Assembly (NCBI GenBank): GCA_002771355.1
Contig: PCSU01000074.1
Span: 1 to 25,011 of the forward strand
Length of the DNA: 25,011 bases
Origin: a candidate division WWE3 bacterium CG22_combo_CG10-13_8_21_14_all_39_12
GTDB lineage: Bacteria; Patescibacteriota; 4484-211; GCA-002791395
Direction of reading: 5' to 3'
Each line of letters opens with the position of its first letter. Position 1 is the first letter of the stretch. Both the position numbers and the translations under genes were made by a program. The notes beneath the pieces are model-generated. The model was not told the origin of the DNA, did not search any database, and saw only the letters and a program-made list of their open reading frames with translations. Below, piece after piece: positions 17,366-24,480 of the stretch.

Positions 17366-18120
17366 AGCATATAATTAACTTGGCGCTTACAGTTTCGTTA
17401 GCGGTAATAATGATTCTTCCATTTGTAGGAAGTAACTTTATTCTTGACCTTAGCTCACCACTGGGTAGTGTTGCTGGTGTTCGAACGGTAACATCATCCG
17501 ATATTCAAATATTGCCTAACTACCAAGACTTCGGGGATTATGTTTCGTTTGCTCCGGAAACTCTTTCTGAGGGGATATATGATGACACGTTATCGGTGAC
17601 TGTTTTTCAGGGTCAAAAGGCATCCTACAGCGGCGTGTATACGTTGTACAATACGACCGCGGATAGTAATTTAGCTGTTACTCTATTTACCCGTGATGTT
17701 GTTGAATCTGCAAATTTGTTTTCAATTGCAACTCTTGGACTTAGGCAAGGAACGCCAATTACTCTTTTAGAAGGTGTTAAGCAAGGAGCAACGGTTATTA
17801 CAATAGATGCAGTTCATTCTCTACAAAAAGATATGCGTGTTTTGGTTGGTACTGAATTAACGCGTGTTATTGCAGTTTCGTCAGGCGGAAAAGTTGTTGT
17901 TACACCATTAACTCAAAGCCATTTAATTGGTGAAGAAGTTACCATGCAGCCAGTAGTAATCAATCAGAATTCGGTTGTTCAGCCTGAAACCTATGTAAAA
18001 GTATTATCCCCAGGTGAAAGTGTGTCGGTTGATGTTGTGGTATGGGGCGCAGATACCATCACTACCTTAAACCACACTATTCAAATTCCGCTGTCCGTTT
18101 CGATTAAAGCAGTTCAATAA
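17362..18120 (+). CDS. Secreted or anchored protein, unknown
   Basis: A 252-aa protein, translationally coupled to the four-TM gene by an ATGA overlap, with AGAGAGG about 7 nt upstream of the start. A hydrophobic N-terminus (about 5-25) suggests export. The rest is strand-rich with no Cys. Around residues 130-195 there is a small beta unit (LLEGVKQGATVITIDAV, then LQKDMRVLVG and GEEVTMQPVVI) that looks like the surface-protein or fibre folds of phage and envelope proteins. The end is Ig-like in composition. I recognise no family. The pairing with a membrane protein suggests an exported partner. Confidence 0.65.
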   Translation: MKHIINLALTVSLAVIMILPFVGSNFILDLSSPLGSVAGVRTVTSSDIQILPNYQDFGDYVSFAPETLSEGIYDDTLSVTVFQGQKASYSGVYTLYNTTADSNLAVTLFTRDVVESANLFSIATLGLRQGTPITLLEGVKQGATVITIDAVHSLQKDMRVLVGTELTRVIAVSSGGKVVVTPLTQSHLIGEEVTMQPVVINQNSVVQPETYVKVLSPGESVSVDVVVWGADTITTLNHTIQIPLSVSIKAVQ

Positions 18121-18137
18121 TAGATTAGGGTGGGTCC

Positions 18138-18158
18138 GTCATCCTGAACTTGTTTCAG
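18138..18158. repeat. GTCAT-hairpin repeat, left boundary of GIY-YIG element
   Basis: 21 nt starting GTCATCCTGAA and ending GTTTCAG; arms CTGAA/TTCAG with loop CTTGT. It is a perfect inverted copy of 18532-18552, on the other side of the nuclease gene. Confidence 0.85.
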
Positions 18159-18212
18159 AATTTGTTTTTAGAGAGGTTTTGGGTGAAATGTTTCTACTGA
18201 AAGCTCTTGCAC

Positions 18213-18497
18213 CTAAATATAGGTTTGGATTTCTTCAAATAAAGGGTTTACAGATTTTATGAGATTAAATTTCCATTCTCGATGCCAGTTTTTGAGTTGC
18301 TTCTCTCTGGCAATTGCCTCTTTTATGTGGTCAAACATTTCGAGGTGGACTAGTTTTGTACAGTTATACTTTGCTGAAAAACCTGGAATAAGCTTCAACT
18401 TATGTGTATTGATACGTTGAGTAATATTTGATGTTACTCCAATGTACAAAACGGAGTTATTTTTATTCGTTAGAATGTATACGTATCCCTTTTCCAT
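18213..18497 (-). CDS. Single-domain GIY-YIG nuclease
   Basis: A 94-aa protein of the small GIY-YIG family (YhbQ/UPF0213-like). It has the signature YVYILTN (residues 5-11) and LYIGVTSNITQR (residues 17-28), then HK, then the final part REKQLKNWHREWKFNLI with NPLFEE. Arg28 and the Glu of REKQLK correspond to conserved catalytic residues of the family. No DNA-binding add-on domain is present. On the minus strand a -10 TATGAT (18512-18517) and a possible -35 TTGTTT inside the right-hand repeat precede it, and GGAAG lies 4 nt before the ATG. The gene is bounded on both sides by identical inverted GTCAT hairpins. Family certain; a role in mobilising or maintaining the repeats is an inference. Confidence 0.93.
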   Translation of the reverse strand: MEKGYVYILTNKNNSVLYIGVTSNITQRINTHKLKLIPGFSAKYNCTKLVHLEMFDHIKEAIAREKQLKNWHREWKFNLIKSVNPLFEEIQTYI

Positions 18498-18511
18498 TGT
18501 CTTCCAAAAGG

Positions 18512-18540
18512 ATCATACATTGGTATGGGTCCTGAAACAA
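18512..18540 (-). promoter_or_regulatory. Possible promoter of GIY-YIG gene, -35 inside repeat
   Basis: On the minus strand, TTGTTT (18540-18535) lies in the loop/arm of the GTCAT hairpin and is 17 nt from TATGAT (18517-18512). The -35 matches the consensus only at TTG, so this is tentative. Confidence 0.35.
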
Positions 18541-18597
18541 GTTCAGGATGACTGGCTGAAACAAGTTCAGAGCCTGCCCTGAATTAATTCTGGGAGG
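18530..18597. repeat. GTCAT-hairpin repeats, right boundary of GIY-YIG element plus degenerate copies
   Basis: 18532-18552 is the exact inverted partner of 18138-18158. Right after it comes a second hairpin without the GTCAT end (arms CTGAA/TTCAG, 18556-18570) and a decayed one around 18578-18597 (CCTGAATTAATTCTGGG). Confidence 0.75.
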
Positions 18598-18617
18598 ATT
18601 GGATTGATCTACTGGGG

Positions 18618-18682
18618 GTCATTCCGAACTTGTTTCGGAATCTCGTTGTACAAACATGATGCTGAAATAAGTTCAGCATGAC
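18618..18682. repeat. Head-to-head pair of GTCAT-hairpin repeats
   Basis: Unit 1 (18618-18645): GTCAT, arms TCCGAA/TTCGGA, loop CTTGT, then ATCTCG. Unit 2 (about 18658-18682, inverted): GTCAT, arms GCTGAA/TTCAGC, then ATC. Same layout as the pair at 1209-1274. Confidence 0.85.
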
Positions 18683-18740
18683 GGGGGTGTTTGGCAGATA
18701 GGTTGGGATGTTTTAAACCGGTAGGTTTGCTAGGTTTTTT

Positions 18741-18767
18741 GTCATTCCGAATTCATTTCGGGATCTG
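18741..18767. repeat. Single GTCAT-hairpin repeat
   Basis: GTCAT, arms CCGAA/TTCGG around loop TTCAT, then ATCTG. It lies just beyond the stop of the minus-strand SpoIID-like gene. The rest of 18683-18788 shows nothing else except a weak AAACC/GGTTT stem near 18714-18727. Confidence 0.75.
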
Positions 18768-18788
18768 TTCCCATCGAATGTGTAATTA

Positions 18789-20576
18789 TTACAATTCTGC
18801 TGCTGTAATTACATCAAATCGTGTCGTAAATATTCCGTCAGTACCAGGAGAACGTAGATTGAATACAAATTTGAATCGGTTACCGGTAACTGATACGATT
18901 GATCCATCATTAAAATATGCACGGACTTGAGAAACAGTTGCCGTGTTTGCACCCGTATTGCCGTTTTCGTCGATTATTTCAAGAGCTGTTAGATTTTCAA
19001 TATATGTAAGATTGTTTTCTTTTAATGCTGCAATAATTTCATCACCTGAGATTGAGTTGATTATTGTGTTGTATGAATCCGGAAGGAGTGCCCCGTTCAT
19101 AATGTCTGTAACCTGGGCTACCGATAACCACGGATCATTACCCCATGCTTTGTGGTACCACGGCGAGTCGCCATGTGCTGGGCCATCATAAGCGTTACCG
19201 TTTGCATCAAAATCTGCAACTCGCTGTGCGTAACTTCGGTTTCCGCCCCACACCTCCTGAGAAGATAACGTGAATCCTCCTGCTGTTGATGCATAGTAGG
19301 CAGTGATTGGTTGCCCACCAGAAACAATAACACGTCCCTTGGTTTCATTTACTGCCTGTCGCCAATACTCTCCGCAGCTACCTGCCGTTTTTGAAGCTCC
19401 TACGTATACTTGGCATGCTTGAGTTGTGCAGATTGGTAATGCTCCATTGTTGGTGTAGGCAAGAGCATAGGTTCGTGCTGCAATTGCCTGCGCTTTGAGA
19501 GCCTCGAGACCACCATTACTGGGGTTTCCCCAACAAGAAGGCATCTCTCCAATTCCCATAAGGTAATCTTCTTCAAACGGTATGGTGGCACCTGAAGTAA
19601 GGGTAATGGTATCGGGAACAGTCCAGTCTACAATTGAGGTATTGGCATAATACGCGGTAAGGATTTGATCAACAGATTGTCCAGCTTTCGCACGTCCAAA
19701 TGCGCCGTACTGATTCATTCCCACGCGGTGAGGCCAACCATATGTCCAAAATGAAAAATATACGTTTCCATCTTTGGGAGCAGCTTTATCAATTGCGTTT
19801 CCATCAATTGCAACATCTCCAACGGTTGTTGATTTAAGTGCAGCCGCAGCTTTAGCTGCCAATATCTGTTGTTGAATTGCAGTAAGTGATGAGATTTGTT
19901 GGTCAATTCCAGCAAGAGATTGTTGTGTGTTTACGGATTGGTTTTTAGCATTGTCTAAGTCTATTTTGGTAGTATTTATCGAAGATGCTAGATATTGTTG
20001 TTGTTGTTCAAGGGCACTTTTTTCGGTTTCGAGTTCAGCCTTAATGCTTGCCAAAAGATCTTTAATCTCAAGAGCAGTTTCGCGCTGGTCGCTTAAATCA
20101 ATCAGTTGTTTTTTTGTGTGATTTGCGATTGCACGTTTGTACATGTAGATCTCCGGACCATGTTCTTGAGAGGATCGTAGAAATGTTGGTGCAGTAATAA
20201 ATCCCGAAAGCATGTAATTAGTTCGGATAACCTGACTTAAGTTTTTTTCTTGAATGGCAAGCCGTTTTTCAATCTCTGCGAGTTCTTTTTCGGTTTCCTC
20301 GATTTCTGCAAGTTTTGTGTTGAGGGTATCTGTTGTTACTGATAATTGTGATTGAGTTACCGAAAAGTTGTATTGAAGATTATTTAAAGAGGATTGATAT
20401 TGTGCTTTTAAACTTTCAAGATAATCAAGTTCTTGTCGGGCCTTTTCCTTTTGCAGCCGTGCAGTTTCCAGTTTCTGTTGGGTTTCGGTTAGTTGGTCGT
20501 CAAGTTCAGTTCCGCCAACCGTAATGGGTGTAATGAGTAGTACAAATAGTACAGATACAAGGAAAAGTTTTTTCAT
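18789..20576 (-). CDS. Secreted coiled-coil protein with SpoIID/LytB domain
   Basis: A 595-aa exported protein; the start is the ATG at 20576, which begins a clear signal peptide (MKKLFLVSVLFVLLITPITV). The frame extends upstream, but that part has no export signal and overlaps the repeats. Residues about 25-265 are a long coiled coil (LTETQQKLETARLQKEKARQ), like the N-terminal parts of EnvC and NlpC/P60 or PcsB proteins. Residues about 275-590 are a SpoIID-type domain: GMNQYGAFGRAKAGQS, EEDYLMGIGEMPS with the likely catalytic Glu, LEALKAQAIAARTYAL, CQVYVG and YYASTAGGFTL. SpoIID cuts glycan strands lacking stem peptides during sporulation engulfment; LytB-type relatives occur in non-spore-formers. 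No sporulation gene is near, so a division or envelope-remodelling role is more likely. Confidence 0.9.
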   Translation of the reverse strand: MKKLFLVSVLFVLLITPITVGGTELDDQLTETQQKLETARLQKEKARQELDYLESLKAQYQSSLNNLQYNFSVTQSQLSVTTDTLNTKLAEIEETEKELAEIEKRLAIQEKNLSQVIRTNYMLSGFITAPTFLRSSQEHGPEIYMYKRAIANHTKKQLIDLSDQRETALEIKDLLASIKAELETEKSALEQQQQYLASSINTTKIDLDNAKNQSVNTQQSLAGIDQQISSLTAIQQQILAAKAAAALKSTTVGDVAIDGNAIDKAAPKDGNVYFSFWTYGWPHRVGMNQYGAFGRAKAGQSVDQILTAYYANTSIVDWTVPDTITLTSGATIPFEEDYLMGIGEMPSCWGNPSNGGLEALKAQAIAARTYALAYTNNGALPICTTQACQVYVGASKTAGSCGEYWRQAVNETKGRVIVSGGQPITAYYASTAGGFTLSSQEVWGGNRSYAQRVADFDANGNAYDGPAHGDSPWYHKAWGNDPWLSVAQVTDIMNGALLPDSYNTIINSISGDEIIAALKENNLTYIENLTALEIIDENGNTGANTATVSQVRAYFNDGSIVSVTGNRFKFVFNLRSPGTDGIFTTRFDVITAAEL

Positions 20577-20673
20577 ATCTTTATGATAACAGGTGAGACC
20601 GTAGGTCGAACGGAAGTTTTGCGTAAGGCGCTTCCCGTAAATATTGGCCATGATCCGTGCATCTTGTTTTTTT

Positions 20674-20743
20674 GTCATCCCCATGAAAATGGGGATCCAA
20701 TATCCAATAACAGAGACTGGATTCTCGCCTACGCGAGAATGAC
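20674..20743. repeat. Inverted pair of GTCAT-hairpin repeats, different stem sequence
   Basis: The left unit reads GTCAT, arms CCCCAT/ATGGGG, then ATCCA. The right unit, read on the minus strand, is GTCAT, arms TCTCGC/GCGAGA, then ATCCA. It sits in the 243-nt divergent spacer between the SpoIID-like gene and metG; no other feature except the metG -10 is seen there. Confidence 0.8.
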
Positions 20744-20807
20744 AGAGTGTAGTATGTATATGTAGGGGGCGAAGCGTGCTCTGTCCGTAGGGTTTCTTAT
20801 CATCCGT

Positions 20808-20813
20808 TATAAT
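20808..20813 (+). promoter_or_regulatory. -10 element of metG, leaderless spacing
   Basis: A perfect TATAAT ends 6 nt before the metG ATG, which puts the expected transcript start on the A of the start codon. I find no convincing -35 at 16-18 nt, and no Shine-Dalgarno site. Confidence 0.55.
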
Positions 20814-20819
20814 GAAGCC

Positions 20820-22232
20820 ATGTCACAAAAGATTTTAATTACAACAGCCATTGATTATGTGAATGATGTTATACACATTGGTCATGCGTATCAAAAAATT
20901 GTTGCAGATTCATTTGCTCGTTATTATCGTTTATTTCCTGAAAATGAAGTATTTTTCTTAACAGGAACCGATGAGCATGGAAGCAAATCCGAAGAAGCAG
21001 CAGCAAAGTTAGGGGTTGAACCCAAGGCGTTTGTTGATGAAGTGAGTGCCAAAGATAGGGCACAGCTTGATGCTTTAAACATCTCCTACGATCGGTTTAT
21101 TCGTACAACTGATGCAGATCATCGTGAGGTAGTTATTGATTTTTACAAACGTTCGCTTGCGAACGAAGATATCTACAAGGGAAGTTACACCGGACTTTAC
21201 TGTGTTGGCTGCGAGGAGTTTTTAAAGGAAAAAGATCTAGTAAACGGGAAATGTCCCAATCACCCAACAAAAGAAATCAGCACACTTACAGAGGAAAATT
21301 ATTTTTTCAAGTGGTCGGCGTTTTCTGGTTTTCTAAAAGAGTATATTGAATCTCATCCTGATTTTGTTAAACACGAAGCTCGTAAAAACGAGATGCTTTC
21401 TTTTATAGAACAAGGGATTGAAGATATTCCTATTTCTAGAACTACCGTGCATTTTGGGATTCCAGTTCCCAATGACCCAGATCATGTTCTATATGTATGG
21501 TTTGATGCTCTTATCAATTACATAACAGGCGCTCCAGAATATTTTGCCGATGATAATGCAACAATTATTCACTTTTTAGGCAAAGATAATGTTCGTTGGC
21601 ATGCCCTGTTGTGGCCAGCAATGCTTAGGTCTGCAGGATTCAGAATGCCAACAACAGTATATGGCCATGATTTTTTTACGCTCAATGGTCAAAAGATTAG
21701 TAAAAGTTTAGGTAATGTGATTTTGCCAACAGAGTTAGTTGAAAAGTATGGAGTCGATGCAGTGAGGTATTACTTTTTACGGTATGGACCATTGCGTAAT
21801 GATGTCGATGTGACAATTGAAGAGTTGGAGCGTGTCTATAACTCTGATCTTGCAAATGGACTAGGTAATTTAGTCTCTCGCGTAGCAAAAATGGCTGAGA
21901 AGGAAGGAATGTCAGTGAATCATAAAACTTTAGTAATCAGCGAGCTTGAAGATTTTAAAATTTTTGATCAATATTTTAGTGATTTTAGAATTGACCTTGC
22001 CATCGAGTTTATTTGGAATAAAGTTCACGAGCTTGATCGATATGTTGATCACCATAAGGTATGGGAGCAAAAGGGAGAGGAAAAAGAGAAGAGTCTCCAG
22101 TTTTTATCGCGTGGGCTTCTTGAGATTGCTGTGTATGTGTCACCATTATTACCTGATACAGCTCAAAAAATAACCGATCAGTTTACGGGAGATACCGTAG
22201 TGTCAGGCAACTCTCTTTTCCCCCGGTTGTAA
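20820..22232 (+). CDS. metG: Methionyl-tRNA synthetase, short form
   Basis: Attaches methionine to tRNA-Met in the cytoplasm. 470 aa. The class I signature HIGH is intact (residues 19-22, IHIGHAYQK) and KMSKS appears as KISKS (292-296). The insert carries a single zinc knuckle, Cys128-x2-Cys131 and Cys145-x2-His148. The anticodon-binding helical domain follows (about 330-460). The C-terminal tRNA-binding/dimerisation extension found in many bacterial MetRS is absent, so it is probably monomeric. It has its own leaderless-type promoter and no cotranscribed neighbour within 50 nt. Confidence 0.97.
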   Translation: MSQKILITTAIDYVNDVIHIGHAYQKIVADSFARYYRLFPENEVFFLTGTDEHGSKSEEAAAKLGVEPKAFVDEVSAKDRAQLDALNISYDRFIRTTDADHREVVIDFYKRSLANEDIYKGSYTGLYCVGCEEFLKEKDLVNGKCPNHPTKEISTLTEENYFFKWSAFSGFLKEYIESHPDFVKHEARKNEMLSFIEQGIEDIPISRTTVHFGIPVPNDPDHVLYVWFDALINYITGAPEYFADDNATIIHFLGKDNVRWHALLWPAMLRSAGFRMPTTVYGHDFFTLNGQKISKSLGNVILPTELVEKYGVDAVRYYFLRYGPLRNDVDVTIEELERVYNSDLANGLGNLVSRVAKMAEKEGMSVNHKTLVISELEDFKIFDQYFSDFRIDLAIEFIWNKVHELDRYVDHHKVWEQKGEEKEKSLQFLSRGLLEIAVYVSPLLPDTAQKITDQFTGDTVVSGNSLFPRL

Positions 22233-22251
22233 TGATTAGATTTCTCAAGGA

Positions 22252-22280
22252 TTGACAAGTAGTATATTTTTGGCTATATA
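22252..22280 (+). promoter_or_regulatory. Consensus promoter of first anchored protein gene, leaderless
   Basis: TTGACA (22252-22257), 17 nt, TATATA (22275-22280), then TAAACC and the ATG at 22287. The transcript would start on the ATG. The same -35, spacing, -10 and TAAACC-ATG recur at 23776-23813. Confidence 0.75.
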
Positions 22281-22286
22281 TAAACC

Positions 22287-22913
22287 ATGATTAAACAAAA
22301 CAGCGGAAATGTAATGATTGCAGTTTTAGCTGTTGGCCTTCTTTTGGGTATTGGATTTTGGTATGTAATCACCCAACGAGATGTAGTCTCACCAGAACCA
22401 ACACCAACAGTTACCCCGACCCCAGAAATCCAAGAACTCACCTCAACAGTTGATACTTCGGATTGGATAGTGGCTGGGATTGACAACTCAAGAGTATTTA
22501 CATATAAATACCCGCCAACTTGGATTGAAACTAGAAGTGAGACTGGATATAAATACCAACCAGAAACTGATGATAAATACACATTCTATACCTCAACCCC
22601 ATTGGTTGATGGATCAACGATTGAGAATAACATCAAGAGAATAAGTAACACTACTGAGGTAATCGGAAATACAAGTCAATATAAACTAGAGGGGAAAAAT
22701 ATTATTGTTTTGACAACAAAAAACCAAAACGAACCAGTTACAAAGATTATTACATATGTATTTATTGATGATTTTACATATATCGATGCCCTTCGGGAAA
22801 AGAAATTAGGTGTCGCGGTGTTTTCCTCTACTTATTATAGTGAAGTAAATGAATATGATCCGTACCTTAGCGAAATATTAAATATCATTTCAACATTGAC
22901 GGTAATTAACTGA
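22287..22913 (+). CDS. Membrane-anchored small extracytoplasmic protein, copy 1
   Basis: A 208-aa protein. A transmembrane helix lies at about 9-27 (VMIAVLAVGLLLGIGFWYV), then a Pro/Thr linker (PEPTPTVTPTP) and an outside domain starting TSDWIVAGI. The pattern FTYKYPPTW and the ending YDPYLSEILNIISTL are reminiscent of PsbP-like lipoprotein domains; I am not certain of the family. The first 45 residues are nearly identical to those of the protein at 23811, including 26 identical nt around CGAGATGTAGTCTCACC, while the outer domains have diverged. It lies 76 nt upstream of a secreted M23 peptidase, and the same order is repeated downstream. It might be a partner or protective protein for that peptidase (inference). 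Confidence 0.75.
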   Translation: MIKQNSGNVMIAVLAVGLLLGIGFWYVITQRDVVSPEPTPTVTPTPEIQELTSTVDTSDWIVAGIDNSRVFTYKYPPTWIETRSETGYKYQPETDDKYTFYTSTPLVDGSTIENNIKRISNTTEVIGNTSQYKLEGKNIIVLTTKNQNEPVTKIITYVFIDDFTYIDALREKKLGVAVFSSTYYSEVNEYDPYLSEILNIISTLTVIN

Positions 22914-22975
22914 TAAGTTGGATTGGTATCTATAGTTAGTCCTTTAACGTACTTTTACAGTTCAATGAATAACAG

Positions 22976-22984
22976 AAAGGAAGG
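22976..22984 (+). promoter_or_regulatory. Strong Shine-Dalgarno site
   Basis: AAAGGAAGG lies 5 nt before the ATG at 22990, one of the clearest ribosome sites in the window. It contrasts with the leaderless genes on either side. Confidence 0.7.
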
Positions 22985-22989
22985 TTGTT

Positions 22990-23730
22990 ATGAGGTACTT
23001 TAGCTTGCTTTTATGGCTTTTTTTGTTTTCGGTAGGAAGTATACAAGCCTCTCCTACTAGTGATGTTTCTTCTTTCAGAGTGCCGCTTAACGGTGGTCCC
23101 CATAGGATAACGCAGGGCCCCAGGTGTTCAGTTTCACATAACGATAATTATGGTATTCAAAACCGTGAAGCAATTGACTTCGGGGTTTTGAATTTAGAGG
23201 TAGTTGCATCTGAAGGTGGGGTTGCTGATTATATTTATGACGCACCCACGACAACAAACCCTCTATCTGGTGGTAATATTGTGCAAATCTTGCATGACAA
23301 CGGCTTAAAAAGTGTTTTTGCACACTTGAGTACCCCATCTAGTCGAAATGGTTTTCCGCGTCGTGTAGAAAAGGGTGAAGTTATTGCAATCTCTGGCAAC
23401 TCTGGGAATGTAGCTTCACACCTCCATTTTGCTGTTTTGTCAGGAAGCAATGATCTCCGTAGTTTAGCAGGTAGTCCTGTAGCTATTTGGGGAATTACAG
23501 GAATTACATGGCCAAATTATGCGGGTTTACCATATCCCGACTCTGGATCATGCGATCCAAGTTTCTCAGATCAAGGCACAGCCCAATGGCCGTCACCCGG
23601 CGAAAAGAGATTGGAGTTAGAGAGGTTTACGCTGGAGCGTACTAATCCCAAGAGTAACGAAGACCTGCAGTTTGAGGCTATCCTAAAGAACACTGGAGAG
23701 GTACAGATTTGGTGGAAAAATATTTTGTAA
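22990..23730 (+). CDS. Secreted M23 family zinc metallopeptidase, copy 1
   Basis: A 246-aa exported protein with a signal peptide ending near residue 20 (SVGSIQA). The M23/LytM domain (about 25-165) hydrolyses peptide crosslinks of peptidoglycan. Asp63 (EAIDFGV), His112 (FAHLS) and His144/His146 (HLHF) are clear. The first zinc His is not in the usual HxGxD spacing; His50 (SHNDNYG) is the best candidate, as in M23 variants with a longer insert before the AIDF motif. The C-terminal part (about 200-246, ERTNPKSNEDLQFEAILKNT) looks like the start of an Ig-like domain that stops early, so the 3' end may be truncated. It follows the anchored protein at 22287 and has its own strong ribosome site. 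Confidence 0.88.
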   Translation: MRYFSLLLWLFLFSVGSIQASPTSDVSSFRVPLNGGPHRITQGPRCSVSHNDNYGIQNREAIDFGVLNLEVVASEGGVADYIYDAPTTTNPLSGGNIVQILHDNGLKSVFAHLSTPSSRNGFPRRVEKGEVIAISGNSGNVASHLHFAVLSGSNDLRSLAGSPVAIWGITGITWPNYAGLPYPDSGSCDPSFSDQGTAQWPSPGEKRLELERFTLERTNPKSNEDLQFEAILKNTGEVQIWWKNIL

Positions 23731-23775
23731 GTAGATAGTTTTGCAATGCAAATGCACACATTGCGCGACTACCCA

Positions 23776-23804
23776 TTGACAAAAAATATAGTTTGAAATA
23801 TATA
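23776..23804 (+). promoter_or_regulatory. Consensus promoter of second anchored protein gene, leaderless
   Basis: TTGACA (23776-23781), 17 nt, TATATA (23799-23804), then TAAACC and the ATG at 23811. It matches the promoter at 22252 element by element while the spacer sequence differs, which argues that the spacing is under selection. Confidence 0.75.
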
Positions 23805-23810
23805 TAAACC

Positions 23811-24425
23811 ATGATTAAGCAAAACAGTGGGAACGTAATGATTGCAGTTTTGGCGGTAGGTTTATTAATCGGCGTTGGTGTGTGGTACGTAATCACACAG
23901 CGAGATGTAGTCTCACCAGAACCAACCCCTGCAGTTACCCCAACCCCTTCTGAAATAGCAATTGACACCTCTGATTGGAAAACGTATACAAATGATGAGT
24001 TGGGGGTTTCATTCACTTATCCTCCACAGGTGGAGCTCATAAGTGAGTTTCCAGATTTAAAAATGATATTGGATGGACCTGAGCAATTTGACAGCCCTGG
24101 ATTTCTAGATGGATTGTTCATAATGATGTCTGAAAGTACGGCTGAAAACGGTGAGACTCCTGCAGATTACTTGTTCAATGAGATTGAAAATACTTACAGC
24201 GAAGCTTCTAGAAACCAGCTCAGTGTTGATAATAAGAACGGGAGAGAATTTGCGATTTACAGATTCCAACCAGTCTTAGATGAATTTTCTCATTCAGTCA
24301 GTGTTGCGATAGAAAGCGATAATAATAGTATTTTGAATTTTATCTTCAGTATCGGACGCAACGATAGGTCTTATTACGACTCAATTCGAAACTCAATAAT
24401 AGATAGTATCGAGTTTGTTGAATGA
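23811..24425 (+). CDS. Membrane-anchored small extracytoplasmic protein, copy 2
   Basis: A 204-aa paralogue of the protein at 22287. The transmembrane helix (about 9-27) and linker (PEPTPAVTPTP) are almost the same, and the changes in that part are mostly at third codon positions. The outside domain starts DTSDWKTYTNDELGVSFTYPPQ and ends with SYYDSIRNSIIDSIEF, a PsbP-like pattern of strand-YPP-strand with a last helix; the middle has little in common with copy 1. It precedes another M23 gene by 55 nt. Anchor conservation with divergent outer domains suggests selection for different partners. Confidence 0.75.
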   Translation: MIKQNSGNVMIAVLAVGLLIGVGVWYVITQRDVVSPEPTPAVTPTPSEIAIDTSDWKTYTNDELGVSFTYPPQVELISEFPDLKMILDGPEQFDSPGFLDGLFIMMSESTAENGETPADYLFNEIENTYSEASRNQLSVDNKNGREFAIYRFQPVLDEFSHSVSVAIESDNNSILNFIFSIGRNDRSYYDSIRNSIIDSIEFVE

Positions 24426-24426
24426 G

Positions 24427-24449
24427 GTTAATAACAACGGGTTATTAAC
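24427..24449. promoter_or_regulatory. Perfect 9-bp inverted repeat between stop and next gene
   Basis: GTTAATAAC (24427-24435), loop AACGG, GTTATTAAC (24441-24449), starting 2 nt after the stop codon. AT-rich and without a following T-tract, so an operator or weak attenuating hairpin is more likely than an intrinsic terminator. Confidence 0.45.
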
Positions 24450-24465
24450 ATGACAGTACATTAAC

Positions 24466-24474
24466 AAGGAAAGG
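24466..24474 (+). promoter_or_regulatory. Strong Shine-Dalgarno site
   Basis: AAGGAAAGG ends 6 nt before the ATG at 24481. It fixes the start of the second M23 gene and parallels the site at 22976. Confidence 0.65.
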
Positions 24475-24480
24475 TGAAGG

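Noticed and set aside
18138..18767. CRISPR array
   Set aside because: The repeats are hairpins in both orientations with irregular spacing and varied stems, not direct repeats with regular spacers, and no cas gene is nearby.
20577..20684. N-terminal extension of the SpoIID-like protein
   Set aside because: The added 36 residues overlap a hairpin repeat and hide a textbook signal peptide that starts at 20576.
1187..20819. tRNA or rRNA genes in the spacers
   Set aside because: No cloverleaf-like arms, T-loop consensus or CCA end was seen in any spacer; the hairpins there are the GTCAT repeats.
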